From NCBI GenBank assembly GCA_012521035.1, contig JAAYND010000213.1:1-7886 (forward strand): a stretch of 7,886 nucleotides of DNA, read 5' to 3'. Source of the DNA: Methanomicrobiales archaeon. Lineage in GTDB: Archaea > Halobacteriota > Methanomicrobia > Methanomicrobiales > Methanoculleaceae. Numbering within the stretch: the stretch's first letter is position 1; each line of letters starts with the position of its first letter. Below, in pieces: positions 1 through 6,033 of the stretch. The notes below the pieces were generated by a model that made no database searches, was not told where the DNA came from, and worked only from the letters and a program-made list of their open reading frames with translations. Made by a program: the position numbers and the translations under genes.

Positions 1-419
1 TCTGGCACCGGTGCCGACTGCTTCGTGCTCTCCGCGATCGGCTTTGCTACCGGTTCCGCCGGGGCCGCCGCCTCGATGCCGTGAGAGAGAGAAGTTTCCT
101 CAACCTTCTGCTGTACCGATCCGGGCCCGGCAGGCACCGCCGCCATCGATGCTACAGGCTCGGCCTGCGGTTCCGGTGCAGGGGCCGGGGCCTGTGGCTT
201 TGCGGGCCGATGGGCCAGGACGCGCCGCCGGTACGCATCCACCCGATCGGCAGTCGCCGGATCACCGCGCCCAAACCGGGCAAGCATCCCGTCGAGGAAC
301 GAGACAAGGTCGTCGACATCCTCATGGGTCTCCGTATCACCTGAAACCTCGAGGCGCAGGTTCTCGTAATTCTCGAGGTTGATGGTGATCCCGATGGTGA
401 CTTCCTTTTTTCTGGACAT
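1..419 (-). CDS. Partial gene: unrecognised protein with Ala/Pro-rich tail (5' end only)
   Basis: An open frame of 139 codons runs from an ATG (417-419, minus strand) to the left edge without a stop, so the C-terminus is missing. The product starts MSRKKEVTIGITINLENYEN. The first ~75 residues look like a compact alpha/beta domain: a beta-like start, an acidic stretch (THEDVDDLVSFLDGML) and a basic patch (DAYRRRVLAHR). From about residue 77 it becomes rich in Ala, Pro, Glu and Gln, like a flexible linker leading to something beyond the window. There is no signal peptide or membrane segment, so it is probably cytoplasmic. A TATA-like box 24-31 nt upstream of the ATG and no Shine-Dalgarno suggest a leaderless transcript. 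Codons favour G/C in third position, as in the neighbours. It is divergent from the beta-helix gene at 924. I do not recognise the family and infer no function. Confidence 0.75.
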   Translation of the reverse strand, partial: MSRKKEVTIGITINLENYENLRLEVSGDTETHEDVDDLVSFLDGMLARFGRGDPATADRVDAYRRRVLAHRPAKPQAPAPAPEPQAEPVASMAAVPAGPGSVQQKVEETSLSHGIEAAAPAEPVAKPIAESTKQSAPVP

Positions 420-442
420 ATATGCTATTGAATATTGTATTT

Positions 443-450
443 CATATATA
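443..450 (-). promoter_or_regulatory. TATA box of the left-edge gene
   Basis: Read on the minus strand this is TATATATG, centred about 28 nt before the ATG at 419, in an AT-rich stretch (420-453). At the usual archaeal spacing, transcription would start at or next to the ATG, which fits the absence of a ribosome site and a leaderless mRNA. Confidence 0.55.
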
Positions 451-880
451 CAATTCCACCGGCAGCTCATACTACCCTGTTATTCAGCCTGTCCGGCCCC
501 GGATTTCTACTCTTCAGCTTTCAGGAATGATCCCGGCCTGGATCCGCCGATGGAATAGGAAACCGGGAGTTTTGCATGGACGTGCTCCCGATATCGCCGC
601 CCGGTATGACTATATGTAACAAGAGAGTATACCGGGGGGGTTAGACTTGGTGGAGCATGAACTGACGGGCCTCCGGCATCACAATCGTAGCATAAGCCTA
701 TCTGCCCCCCGGGGCATCTGGCCACACGCCTGTTAGCCCGTGACATTATTGCTCTGCCCCGGATCCCGGCACCCCCGCAAGTTAAATGGTACCTCCGCCT
801 CATAGAGGAGGCATGAACCCGATGGGGCAGATCGCGGGCACCCGGAATCCCGTATCTGACGTAGTGAAACCCCGGTCAGC
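451..880. other. Divergent intergenic region, no supportable gene
   Basis: About 430 nt separate the two divergent promoters. I see no convincing coding frame: the open frames on both strands have no family resemblance, start signal or consistent codon bias. The visible structure is a near-palindrome TGCCCC-CC-GGGGCA (703-716), a 9-bp inverted repeat ATCTGCCCC (700-708) with GGGGCAGAT (824-832), and a hairpin pairing CCTCC (792-796) with GGAGG (807-811). A 26-codon frame from ATG 813 begins 1 nt after that GGAGG, which is too close for normal initiation. Its stop (891-893) lies in the TATA box of the next gene. Confidence 0.5.
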
Positions 881-887
881 ACACCGG

Positions 888-896
888 ATATAATAT
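888..896 (+). promoter_or_regulatory. TATA box of the membrane-anchored beta-helix gene
   Basis: ATATAATAT is centred about 32 nt before the ATG at 924, in otherwise GC-rich sequence. Archaeal spacing predicts a transcript start near 917-920, so the leader would be only a few nucleotides. The weak AAAGGA at 905-909 would then lie outside the mRNA, and initiation would be leaderless-like. Confidence 0.55.
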
Positions 897-923
897 CTTC
901 CTTAAAGGAACGGTCGATAGCCC

Positions 924-2585
924 ATGTCAGCAGAACCACGCCCGGGAACCAGAGGCAGAGAGATCCTCATCGCAATCGCCATCGTGATCGCGGTGCTCGG
1001 TGTGACCGTGCTGGTCATCATGTACTTCTATCCTCCCGGACCAACTCTGCCCCCGCTACCCCCCGCTCCGCCGGTTACCCCGTTACCCATAACGCCGGTG
1101 GTGCCCCCGGAGATCCCCGGGCCGACGATCGTCGTCGCGGCAAGCGATAGCAGTCCTGCATCGAAGGCCCGGGCTGATATCGTATGCAGGGGCATAGATG
1201 ATCAGCATAGCATCCAGGCTGCGTTTGACTCCCTGCCGCCGTCAGGGGGGACAGTCGCCCTATCGGCCGGCACATTCAACTGTGCCGGGAGTATCTACCC
1301 CCGTGCAAACACCATGCTCCGGGGCGAGGGGCCTGATGTGACGGTTATAGAGTTCAGCAAGAACGGGCGGATCAGTGTCTCCCGGGAATCGGTCACGCTG
1401 TATAATTTCTCTGCCAGGGGCACCGGCTACCCGGGAACCGGGACCGATCGCTGGCTCGGCGTGATCACCCTGTATGCAAGCCATGCAAGGGTTCTGGCCG
1501 TCGAGGGGAGGGCTGATGCGACCATCCAGGCGGTCTTCCTCCTCATCTATGACCCGGATGTCTACGCATCAGCGCCTGAGGATATCGAGTTCGTCAACTG
1601 CCGGGCCACAGATACCGGGACGTACGGCTTCCTCCATAACGCCTGGGGATCTTCGGGCGGTGTGATCAGGAACGTCCGGTATGAGAACTGTGCTGCGATC
1701 AACTGCGGCAGGTTCGGGGCGTTCAACCCCTGGGTCACCGGGTTTGACTTTGCGGAGTTAAACGATATCGAGGGACTCCGGGTGAAGAACTGTATCGCAG
1801 AGGGTAATCTTGAGTCGGGGTTTCACTTCGAGTGGGATCCCGAGAAACGGGATTGCATCCTTGAGAACTGTATCAGCAGAGGCAACGGGCAGAAGTCCTA
1901 TCCGAAGAAACCGTATGTGGAGAGCGATATGTCGACCCACTACTTCGGGTGCGGCTACTACGCCCCACGGGGGGATATCACCTTCATCGACTGCTACTCC
2001 GAGGGGAATAGCCGGTACGGGTTCTACGCCACCAACGGGGGCAAACTCTACAACTGTGTCGATCAGAACGTCGGCGCCGGGAAGACCGATTACCGTATCA
2101 TCCAGCCGGCATCGTTCTACGCCGCCCCGACCCGATCGGTGGCCCCATCGCTCGTGCTTGAAAACTGTGCAAGCATCGATTCAAACGGGTATGGCCTCCA
2201 GATCGACTTTGCAAACGATGTCTGCATCAGGAACTTCCACCTGCAAAACCCCGCAGGGATAGATGGGAAGGCGACGAACCTGGGGGGAGCGCATGGCGGG
2301 CCCCTGACGAACTCTGTGGTGAACATCTACGCATCCGGCGACCGGGCGGAGACGCTTATATGGGCATGCAACAATGAGAACGTTGAGTATTCGGGCCAGA
2401 TCATATCGAATGCTGCAAAACCGTTTGTTATCGAGGGGGACCGCACCCGGAAGGTCCGGATCAGGGATATGGAGATCGTCTCTGCAAATCCTCCTCTCTA
2501 TTCTAGCGGCGTGATCCTCACAAACTCGGTTCCTGTCGGGGCTGTGACGTTTGAGAACGTGGCGACTGTATCGGGCGCCTGGTGA
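924..2585 (+). CDS. Membrane-anchored right-handed parallel beta-helix surface protein
   Basis: The product has 553 residues. Residues 1-13 are polar with Arg at 6, 10 and 12. Residues 14-36 form one hydrophobic helix, residues 37-66 are a Pro-rich spacer (PPGPTLPPLPPAPP), and residues 68-553 are a beta-helix domain. Arg before the helix predicts an inside N-terminus and an outside beta-helix, so this is a tethered surface protein and not a freely secreted one. The domain opens in pectate-lyase-superfamily style (a D-D-x-x-x-I-Q-A-A-F-D-S-L-P segment, then S-G-G-T-V-A-L-S-A-G-T-F). It carries repeated x-N-C turns (VNC, ENC, INC, KNC, ENC, YNC, ENC) typical of stacked coils. The same domain recurs in the downstream gene at nearly equal length. 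Blocks kept unchanged include FDFAELNDIEGLRVKNC, ESGFHFE, DMSTHYFGCGYYAP and TNGGKLYNC. Members of this fold include lyases, epimerases, hydrolases and non-enzymatic adhesins. No catalytic signature lets me choose, so the substrate is unknown. The ATG is preferred because it follows the TATA box at the right distance. Confidence 0.88.
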   Translation: MSAEPRPGTRGREILIAIAIVIAVLGVTVLVIMYFYPPGPTLPPLPPAPPVTPLPITPVVPPEIPGPTIVVAASDSSPASKARADIVCRGIDDQHSIQAAFDSLPPSGGTVALSAGTFNCAGSIYPRANTMLRGEGPDVTVIEFSKNGRISVSRESVTLYNFSARGTGYPGTGTDRWLGVITLYASHARVLAVEGRADATIQAVFLLIYDPDVYASAPEDIEFVNCRATDTGTYGFLHNAWGSSGGVIRNVRYENCAAINCGRFGAFNPWVTGFDFAELNDIEGLRVKNCIAEGNLESGFHFEWDPEKRDCILENCISRGNGQKSYPKKPYVESDMSTHYFGCGYYAPRGDITFIDCYSEGNSRYGFYATNGGKLYNCVDQNVGAGKTDYRIIQPASFYAAPTRSVAPSLVLENCASIDSNGYGLQIDFANDVCIRNFHLQNPAGIDGKATNLGGAHGGPLTNSVVNIYASGDRAETLIWACNNENVEYSGQIISNAAKPFVIEGDRTRKVRIRDMEIVSANPPLYSSGVILTNSVPVGAVTFENVATVSGAW

Positions 2586-3128
2586 GATGCCCGGTGCTCT
2601 CGCATGAAAATAATTACGCTCTCTGAGAACGAACTGGTAACCACAGCAGTGCCCGTATCTCTCGTATGAAAACCTCCGTCTCCTGTCTCATCCGGTCTGC
2701 ATGTGACTCTACAGGATACCATACGGCTCTCCCGCTATCAGGTGCCCGGGATCCAGCCATACACCAGTCTCTCTGCCGGTTCCGCTTCGATTGAGCAGGT
2801 ACTCACCCGCATCTCCGGGGTGCGGCAGGGTGGGCGGTTGCCGCCGGGGGAGGGGTTGCCGGGGCCCTTTTAAATCCCGGTGATTTCCGTGGATCTCTGT
2901 GGTCGTGTGGTTCATCCGGCGCCCGTCAGTCGGCTGTGGTTCTCCCCCCGGACGTGCGGCCGTGGCCTCTGTTCTCCGGGAGTATCTGCGCCTGAGTTCA
3001 GAATAGAATATAAATATTTCTGCTAATCAGGATGTCTTAAAATATGTAAAATAATATAAAAATACTGTAAAAGGTCACTGCTTTTGTATTTTGAAGATAT
3101 AGTAAGCGTCTGACTGATTTGAAAAACC
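2586..3128. other. Intergenic region between the two beta-helix genes
   Basis: This stretch has two halves. Positions 2586-2990 are GC-rich, with no supportable gene. They contain a G-rich tract (2817-2864, six runs of 3-5 G) followed by CCCTTTTAAATCC, which resembles a stray TATA element. Positions 3000-3128 are markedly AT-rich, with several TATA-like words (TATAAATA near 3009, AATATAAAAATA near 3052) and repeated GTAAAA motifs. No clear terminator follows the stop at 2585. The second gene has its own promoter, so the two beta-helix genes are probably not one operon. Confidence 0.45.
2588..2672 (+). repeat. Imperfect 23-nt direct repeat after the first beta-helix gene
   Basis: Positions 2588-2610 and 2650-2672 share 19 of 23 bases (TGCCCG, then 3 differing bases, CTCTCG, then C or T, ATGAAAA), 62 nt apart. 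They lie just after the stop of the beta-helix gene. The function is unknown; it could be a remnant of a small duplication or a paired binding site. Confidence 0.35.
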
Positions 3129-3137
3129 TTTTAAATA
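3129..3137 (+). promoter_or_regulatory. TATA box of the secreted beta-helix/dockerin gene
   Basis: TTTTAAATA, preceded by the purine-rich GAAAAACC as a possible BRE, is the best TATA box here. Archaeal spacing puts the transcript start near 3158. That leaves about 20 nt of leader before the GTG at 3179 and places the upstream TTG (3119) outside the transcript. Confidence 0.6.
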
Positions 3138-3168
3138 ATAATTGTCAGATAATGCAGTATCTCCCGAG

Positions 3169-3174
3169 AGGTGA
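3169..3174 (+). promoter_or_regulatory. Ribosome binding site AGGTGA that decides the GTG start
   Basis: AGGTGA is an excellent match to the archaeal anti-Shine-Dalgarno and ends 4 nt before the GTG at 3179. Neither the upstream in-frame TTG (3119) nor the ATG (3152) has a comparable site. The protein read from GTG begins directly with a standard Sec signal peptide. Confidence 0.7.
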
Positions 3175-3178
3175 GATA

Positions 3179-5770
3179 GTGCGAGATAAACGGACAACGA
3201 AACTTCTAATCGCAGTGTTCCTGATCGTCGGGCTTGTCCCGATCGTGGGAGCACTCGAAGCGACCCCTGCCACGATCATCGTGGCTGCAAAGGACAGCAG
3301 TGCTGCCGATAAGGCATCGGCTGCCTATGTCTGCGACGGGGTCAACGATCATGTGAAGATCCAGGCAGCACTGAATGCCCTGCCATCATCCGGCGGTGTT
3401 GTCCTCCTGAAGGGCGGCACATACAACTGCGCGGGGATCATTGCTCCTAAAGCAGGCTCGACTCTCAAGGGGGAAGGTGAATCGAAGACGTTCCTGAAGT
3501 TCACCCGTGATGGGCGTATCAACGTCGACCGCGAGTATGTGACCCTGGATGGATTCAACATCCAGGGCAGCGGATACAGCAGCGGTGTCAAGTGGCTCGG
3601 CGTAGTGACCGTTCGCGCGAGCCACGCGAAGATTCACAACATCGTAGGGACTGCAGATGCAAGCATCCAGGCAGTCTACATCCTGCTACATGATCCGACA
3701 GTATATGCTCCGACCCTCCAGGACATAGAGTTTACGAACTGTAAGGCTGTGGATACCGGAACGTACGGATTCCTCCACAACGCCTGGGGAACGACGAACA
3801 AGGTGATCAAGAATGTACGCTACGAGAACTGTGCCGCGATCAACTGCGGTAAGTACGGAGCGTTCAACCCCTGGATCACCGGGTTTGACTTTGCGGAGTT
3901 AAACGACATCGAAGGGCTCCGGGTGAAGAACTGCCTCGCTGAAGGCACCCTTGAGTCCGGATTCCACTTCGAGTTCGATCCTAAAAAGGTGGACTGTGTC
4001 CTCGAGAACTGCGTGAGCAGAAACAACGGGCAGAAGCCTTACCCGGCGAGGGCGTATAACCCGAACGACATGTCGACCCACTACTTCGGGTGCGGCTACT
4101 ACGCCCCGAACGCGGACGTGAAGTTCATCAACTGCGTCGCAGAGGGCAACTCCATGAACGGGTTCTACACGACCAACGGCGGCAAACTCTACAACTGTGT
4201 TGAGAAGGATACCGCAAAAGGAAGGACGAACTTCGCGTACCGGGCTCCGGCCGGCTACTACTCAATCCCGTGCCGCTCGGTCAGCCCCTCCCTCGTCATG
4301 GAGAACTGCACGAGCATCAACTCGAACTGCTACGGCCTCCAGGTTGACCTCGCGAACAACGTGAAGATCCGGGGCTTCCACCTGGTGAACCCGGCCGGGA
4401 TCAACGGTAAGGGTTCAAGCCTCGGCGGCACGAACGGCCAGTTCAGTAACGCTGAGGTGGAGATCTACGCATCAGGCAACCGCGTGGATACGCTGGTCTG
4501 GGCGAAGGAGAACAAGAACACCGTCTTCTCCGGCCAGATCGTCTCTGATGTTTCAAGGCCGTTCCTGATCGAGGGGTACGGCACCCAGAACGTCCTCGTC
4601 AGGGATATGGAGATCGTCTCTAAGACGCTCCCTGCCGGCTCTACCGGCGTTACGATCGCAAACACAGTTCCCGGCGGCCAGGTGACCCTCCGGAACGTGA
4701 AGGTGACGTCCACCGGTTCGTCGGTGCCGACCCCGACCCCGACACCAGTGGTTCCCGACCCGACGCCCACACCCACCATCCCGGTCCCCTCCGGAAAACC
4801 GGACCTTGTGGTGACCGATATCTCCTGGGATCCGGCGAGCCCGGCCCCCGGGGATGCGGTGACCCTCAAAGCGACGATCAAGAACCAGGGTGACGCAGTC
4901 ACGCCTGCGGGCGTGAAACACGGCGTCCTCTTCACGTTCGATGACGGCGCTGCCGGCCCCGGTGTCTGGTCTGATACCCACACGGCATCGATCGCTCCGG
5001 GCGCCTGGGTGACGGTGACCGCGAACGGCGGCTCTGCCGGCGCGACCTGGAAGGCTGTCGCGGGCACACACACCGTGAGGGCTCACGTGGACGATGTCAA
5101 CCGGATCGCTGAGAGTGATGAGAACAACAACGTCATGACGAAGCAGATCGCGGTTACGGGGGCCACAACCCCGACCCCGACGCCGACCACCCCGGTTCCC
5201 TCCGGGAAGCCGGACCTTGTGGTGACCGATATCTCCTGGGATCCGGCGAGCCCGGCCCCCGGGAGTGCGGTGACCCTTAAGGCGACGATCAAGAACCAGG
5301 GTGACGCCCCCACGCCTGCGGGTGTGAAGCATGGCGTCCTCTTCACGTTCGATGATGGCGCTGCCGGCCCCGGTGTCTGGTCTGATACCCACACGGCATC
5401 GATCGCTCCGGGCGGCTGGGTGACGGTGACCGCGAACGGCGGTTCTGCCGGCGCGACCTGGAAGGCGATCACCGGAACCCACACCGTGAAGGCGCACGTG
5501 GACGATGTCAACCGGATCGCTGAGAGTGATGAGAACAACAACATCATGACGAAGCAGATCAACGTCGGAACCCAGACCCCCACCCCCACCAGGGGAGATT
5601 TAAACGGGGATGGCCGCGTTGACTGGACTGATGTTACAATCGTTGCTGATATGGCGCAGGGGAAGACCCGGCCCACCCAGGATGCTGATCTCAACGGAGA
5701 CGGCATCGTGGACTGGAAAGATGTAGCCCTGCTGGCTGACATCTTCTTCGGCAGGGTATCCAGCCCATAA
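3179..5770 (+). CDS. Secreted beta-helix protein with two CARDB domains and a C-terminal dockerin
   Basis: From the GTG the product has 863 residues. Residues 1-28 are a signal peptide: a basic start (RDKRTTK), a hydrophobic core (LLIAVFLIVGLVPIV), and likely cleavage after GA (25) or LEA (28). Residues 32-514 are a right-handed beta-helix, paralogous to the neighbour at 924. Residues 517-539 are a Thr-Pro linker. Residues 541-659 and 678-796 are two near-identical CARDB-like domains (PDLVVTDISWDPASPAPG at the start, HVDDVNRIAESDENNN near the end). After a second Thr-Pro stretch, residues 805-863 form a dockerin-type module with two calcium-loop repeats, DLNGDGRVDWTD (807-818) and DLNGDGIVDWKD (837-848). 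CARDB domains are Ig-like modules associated with cell adhesion. Dockerins bind cohesins, so the protein is probably secreted and docked onto a surface scaffold. No cohesin gene lies in the window. Asn-Cys turns recur at Cys 188, 218, 223, 252, 278, 319, 340, 377 and 384. Invariant His 200, 263 and 301 and acidic residues 237, 240 and 243 are candidate functional residues. Enzymatic activity is unproven; an adhesin role is equally possible. Confidence 0.92.
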   Translation: MRDKRTTKLLIAVFLIVGLVPIVGALEATPATIIVAAKDSSAADKASAAYVCDGVNDHVKIQAALNALPSSGGVVLLKGGTYNCAGIIAPKAGSTLKGEGESKTFLKFTRDGRINVDREYVTLDGFNIQGSGYSSGVKWLGVVTVRASHAKIHNIVGTADASIQAVYILLHDPTVYAPTLQDIEFTNCKAVDTGTYGFLHNAWGTTNKVIKNVRYENCAAINCGKYGAFNPWITGFDFAELNDIEGLRVKNCLAEGTLESGFHFEFDPKKVDCVLENCVSRNNGQKPYPARAYNPNDMSTHYFGCGYYAPNADVKFINCVAEGNSMNGFYTTNGGKLYNCVEKDTAKGRTNFAYRAPAGYYSIPCRSVSPSLVMENCTSINSNCYGLQVDLANNVKIRGFHLVNPAGINGKGSSLGGTNGQFSNAEVEIYASGNRVDTLVWAKENKNTVFSGQIVSDVSRPFLIEGYGTQNVLVRDMEIVSKTLPAGSTGVTIANTVPGGQVTLRNVKVTSTGSSVPTPTPTPVVPDPTPTPTIPVPSGKPDLVVTDISWDPASPAPGDAVTLKATIKNQGDAVTPAGVKHGVLFTFDDGAAGPGVWSDTHTASIAPGAWVTVTANGGSAGATWKAVAGTHTVRAHVDDVNRIAESDENNNVMTKQIAVTGATTPTPTPTTPVPSGKPDLVVTDISWDPASPAPGSAVTLKATIKNQGDAPTPAGVKHGVLFTFDDGAAGPGVWSDTHTASIAPGGWVTVTANGGSAGATWKAITGTHTVKAHVDDVNRIAESDENNNIMTKQINVGTQTPTPTRGDLNGDGRVDWTDVTIVADMAQGKTRPTQDADLNGDGIVDWKDVALLADIFFGRVSSP
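4784..5560 (+). repeat. Tandem 411-nt repeat encoding two CARDB domains
   Basis: Unit 1 (4784-5149 plus linker) and unit 2 (5195-5560) are in register at an offset of 411 nt (137 codons). By hand count, 4801-5149 and 5212-5560 differ at about 22 of 349 positions, so they are roughly 94% identical. Many differences are silent; the replacements cluster at DAV/DAP and AVAG/AITG. This indicates a recent in-frame duplication or continuing gene conversion, and makes the locus prone to copy-number change. Confidence 0.9.
5593..5760 (+). other. Dockerin-type calcium-binding module
   Basis: This is the C-terminal sub-domain of the secreted beta-helix protein. Two repeats, each with a D-x-N-x-D-G-x-V-D-W-x-D loop followed by a short hydrophobic helix (VTIVADMAQG and VALLADIFFG), are 30 residues apart. 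This matches the duplicated F-hand layout of type I dockerins. The loop acidic and Asn positions are all present, so calcium binding looks intact. The residues after the second helix are few (RVSSP), and there is no membrane or sortase-like tail. Confidence 0.85.
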
Positions 5771-5788
5771 CGCCTCAGCATGGAACGT

Positions 5789-5840
5789 GGGGGGCCACTC
5801 ACCCCCCTCCTCCTGTGTTGTTGCCCGGCCGGTCGCCGGG
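5789..5840 (+). terminator. Two GC hairpins after the dockerin gene (possible terminator region)
   Basis: Six G (5789-5794) can pair with six C (5802-5807) across a 7-nt loop. CCCGGC (5824-5829) can pair with GCCGGG (5835-5840) across 5 nt. They lie 19-70 nt after the stop. No clear T-run follows either hairpin, only pyrimidine-rich sequence, so termination here is plausible but weakly supported. Confidence 0.3.
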
Positions 5841-6003
5841 TGAAGTCTCTTCTGCCGCTCCCGGGTCTCTTCTGGTAGAGGTTGTGCCGGCGAGTTTTGT
5901 GGTGGTTGCCCCTGAGATCCCGGTCTCTGCGGCTCGTTGTCGCTTCATCGGGGGGCGGGGATCGAACGGGTGCCTCTCAAAGGCCTGGAGCCGTGGATAC
6001 ATC

Positions 6004-6009
6004 TATATA
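6004..6009 (+). promoter_or_regulatory. TATA box of the flippase gene
   Basis: TATATA within CTATATAG is centred about 27 nt before the ATG at 6034, predicting a transcript start within a few bases of the ATG. There is no Shine-Dalgarno, so a leaderless or very short leader is likely. This gives the flippase its own promoter. Confidence 0.6.
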
Positions 6010-6033
6010 GAGAGCTCCCGATAGTGGCGGCCG

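Noticed and set aside
507..803. 98-codon minus-strand open frame in the divergent intergenic region
   Set aside because: No recognisable domain, no ribosome site or suitably placed promoter, and mixed composition; it looks like chance in GC-rich DNA.
813..893. 26-codon frame starting right after a GGAGG
   Set aside because: The ribosome site is only 1 nt from the ATG, and the stop lies in the TATA box of the next gene, so a transcript covering it is unlikely.
2709..2915. 68-codon minus-strand frame (start MNHTTTEIHGNHRD)
   Set aside because: The start resembles low-complexity translated intergenic sequence, there is no domain, and it overlaps the G-rich tract; not supportable as a gene.
4465..5802. 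Long minus-strand open frames (202-314 codons) opposite the CARDB/dockerin gene
   Set aside because: They are shadows of the highly biased plus-strand codons and repeat with the 411-nt CARDB unit; the plus-strand domains are clear.
5940..5990. Possible minus-strand tRNA fragment (GGGGATCGAAC looks like a reversed T-arm)
   Set aside because: The flanking bases do not form the 5-bp T stem and no anticodon or acceptor arm can be found.
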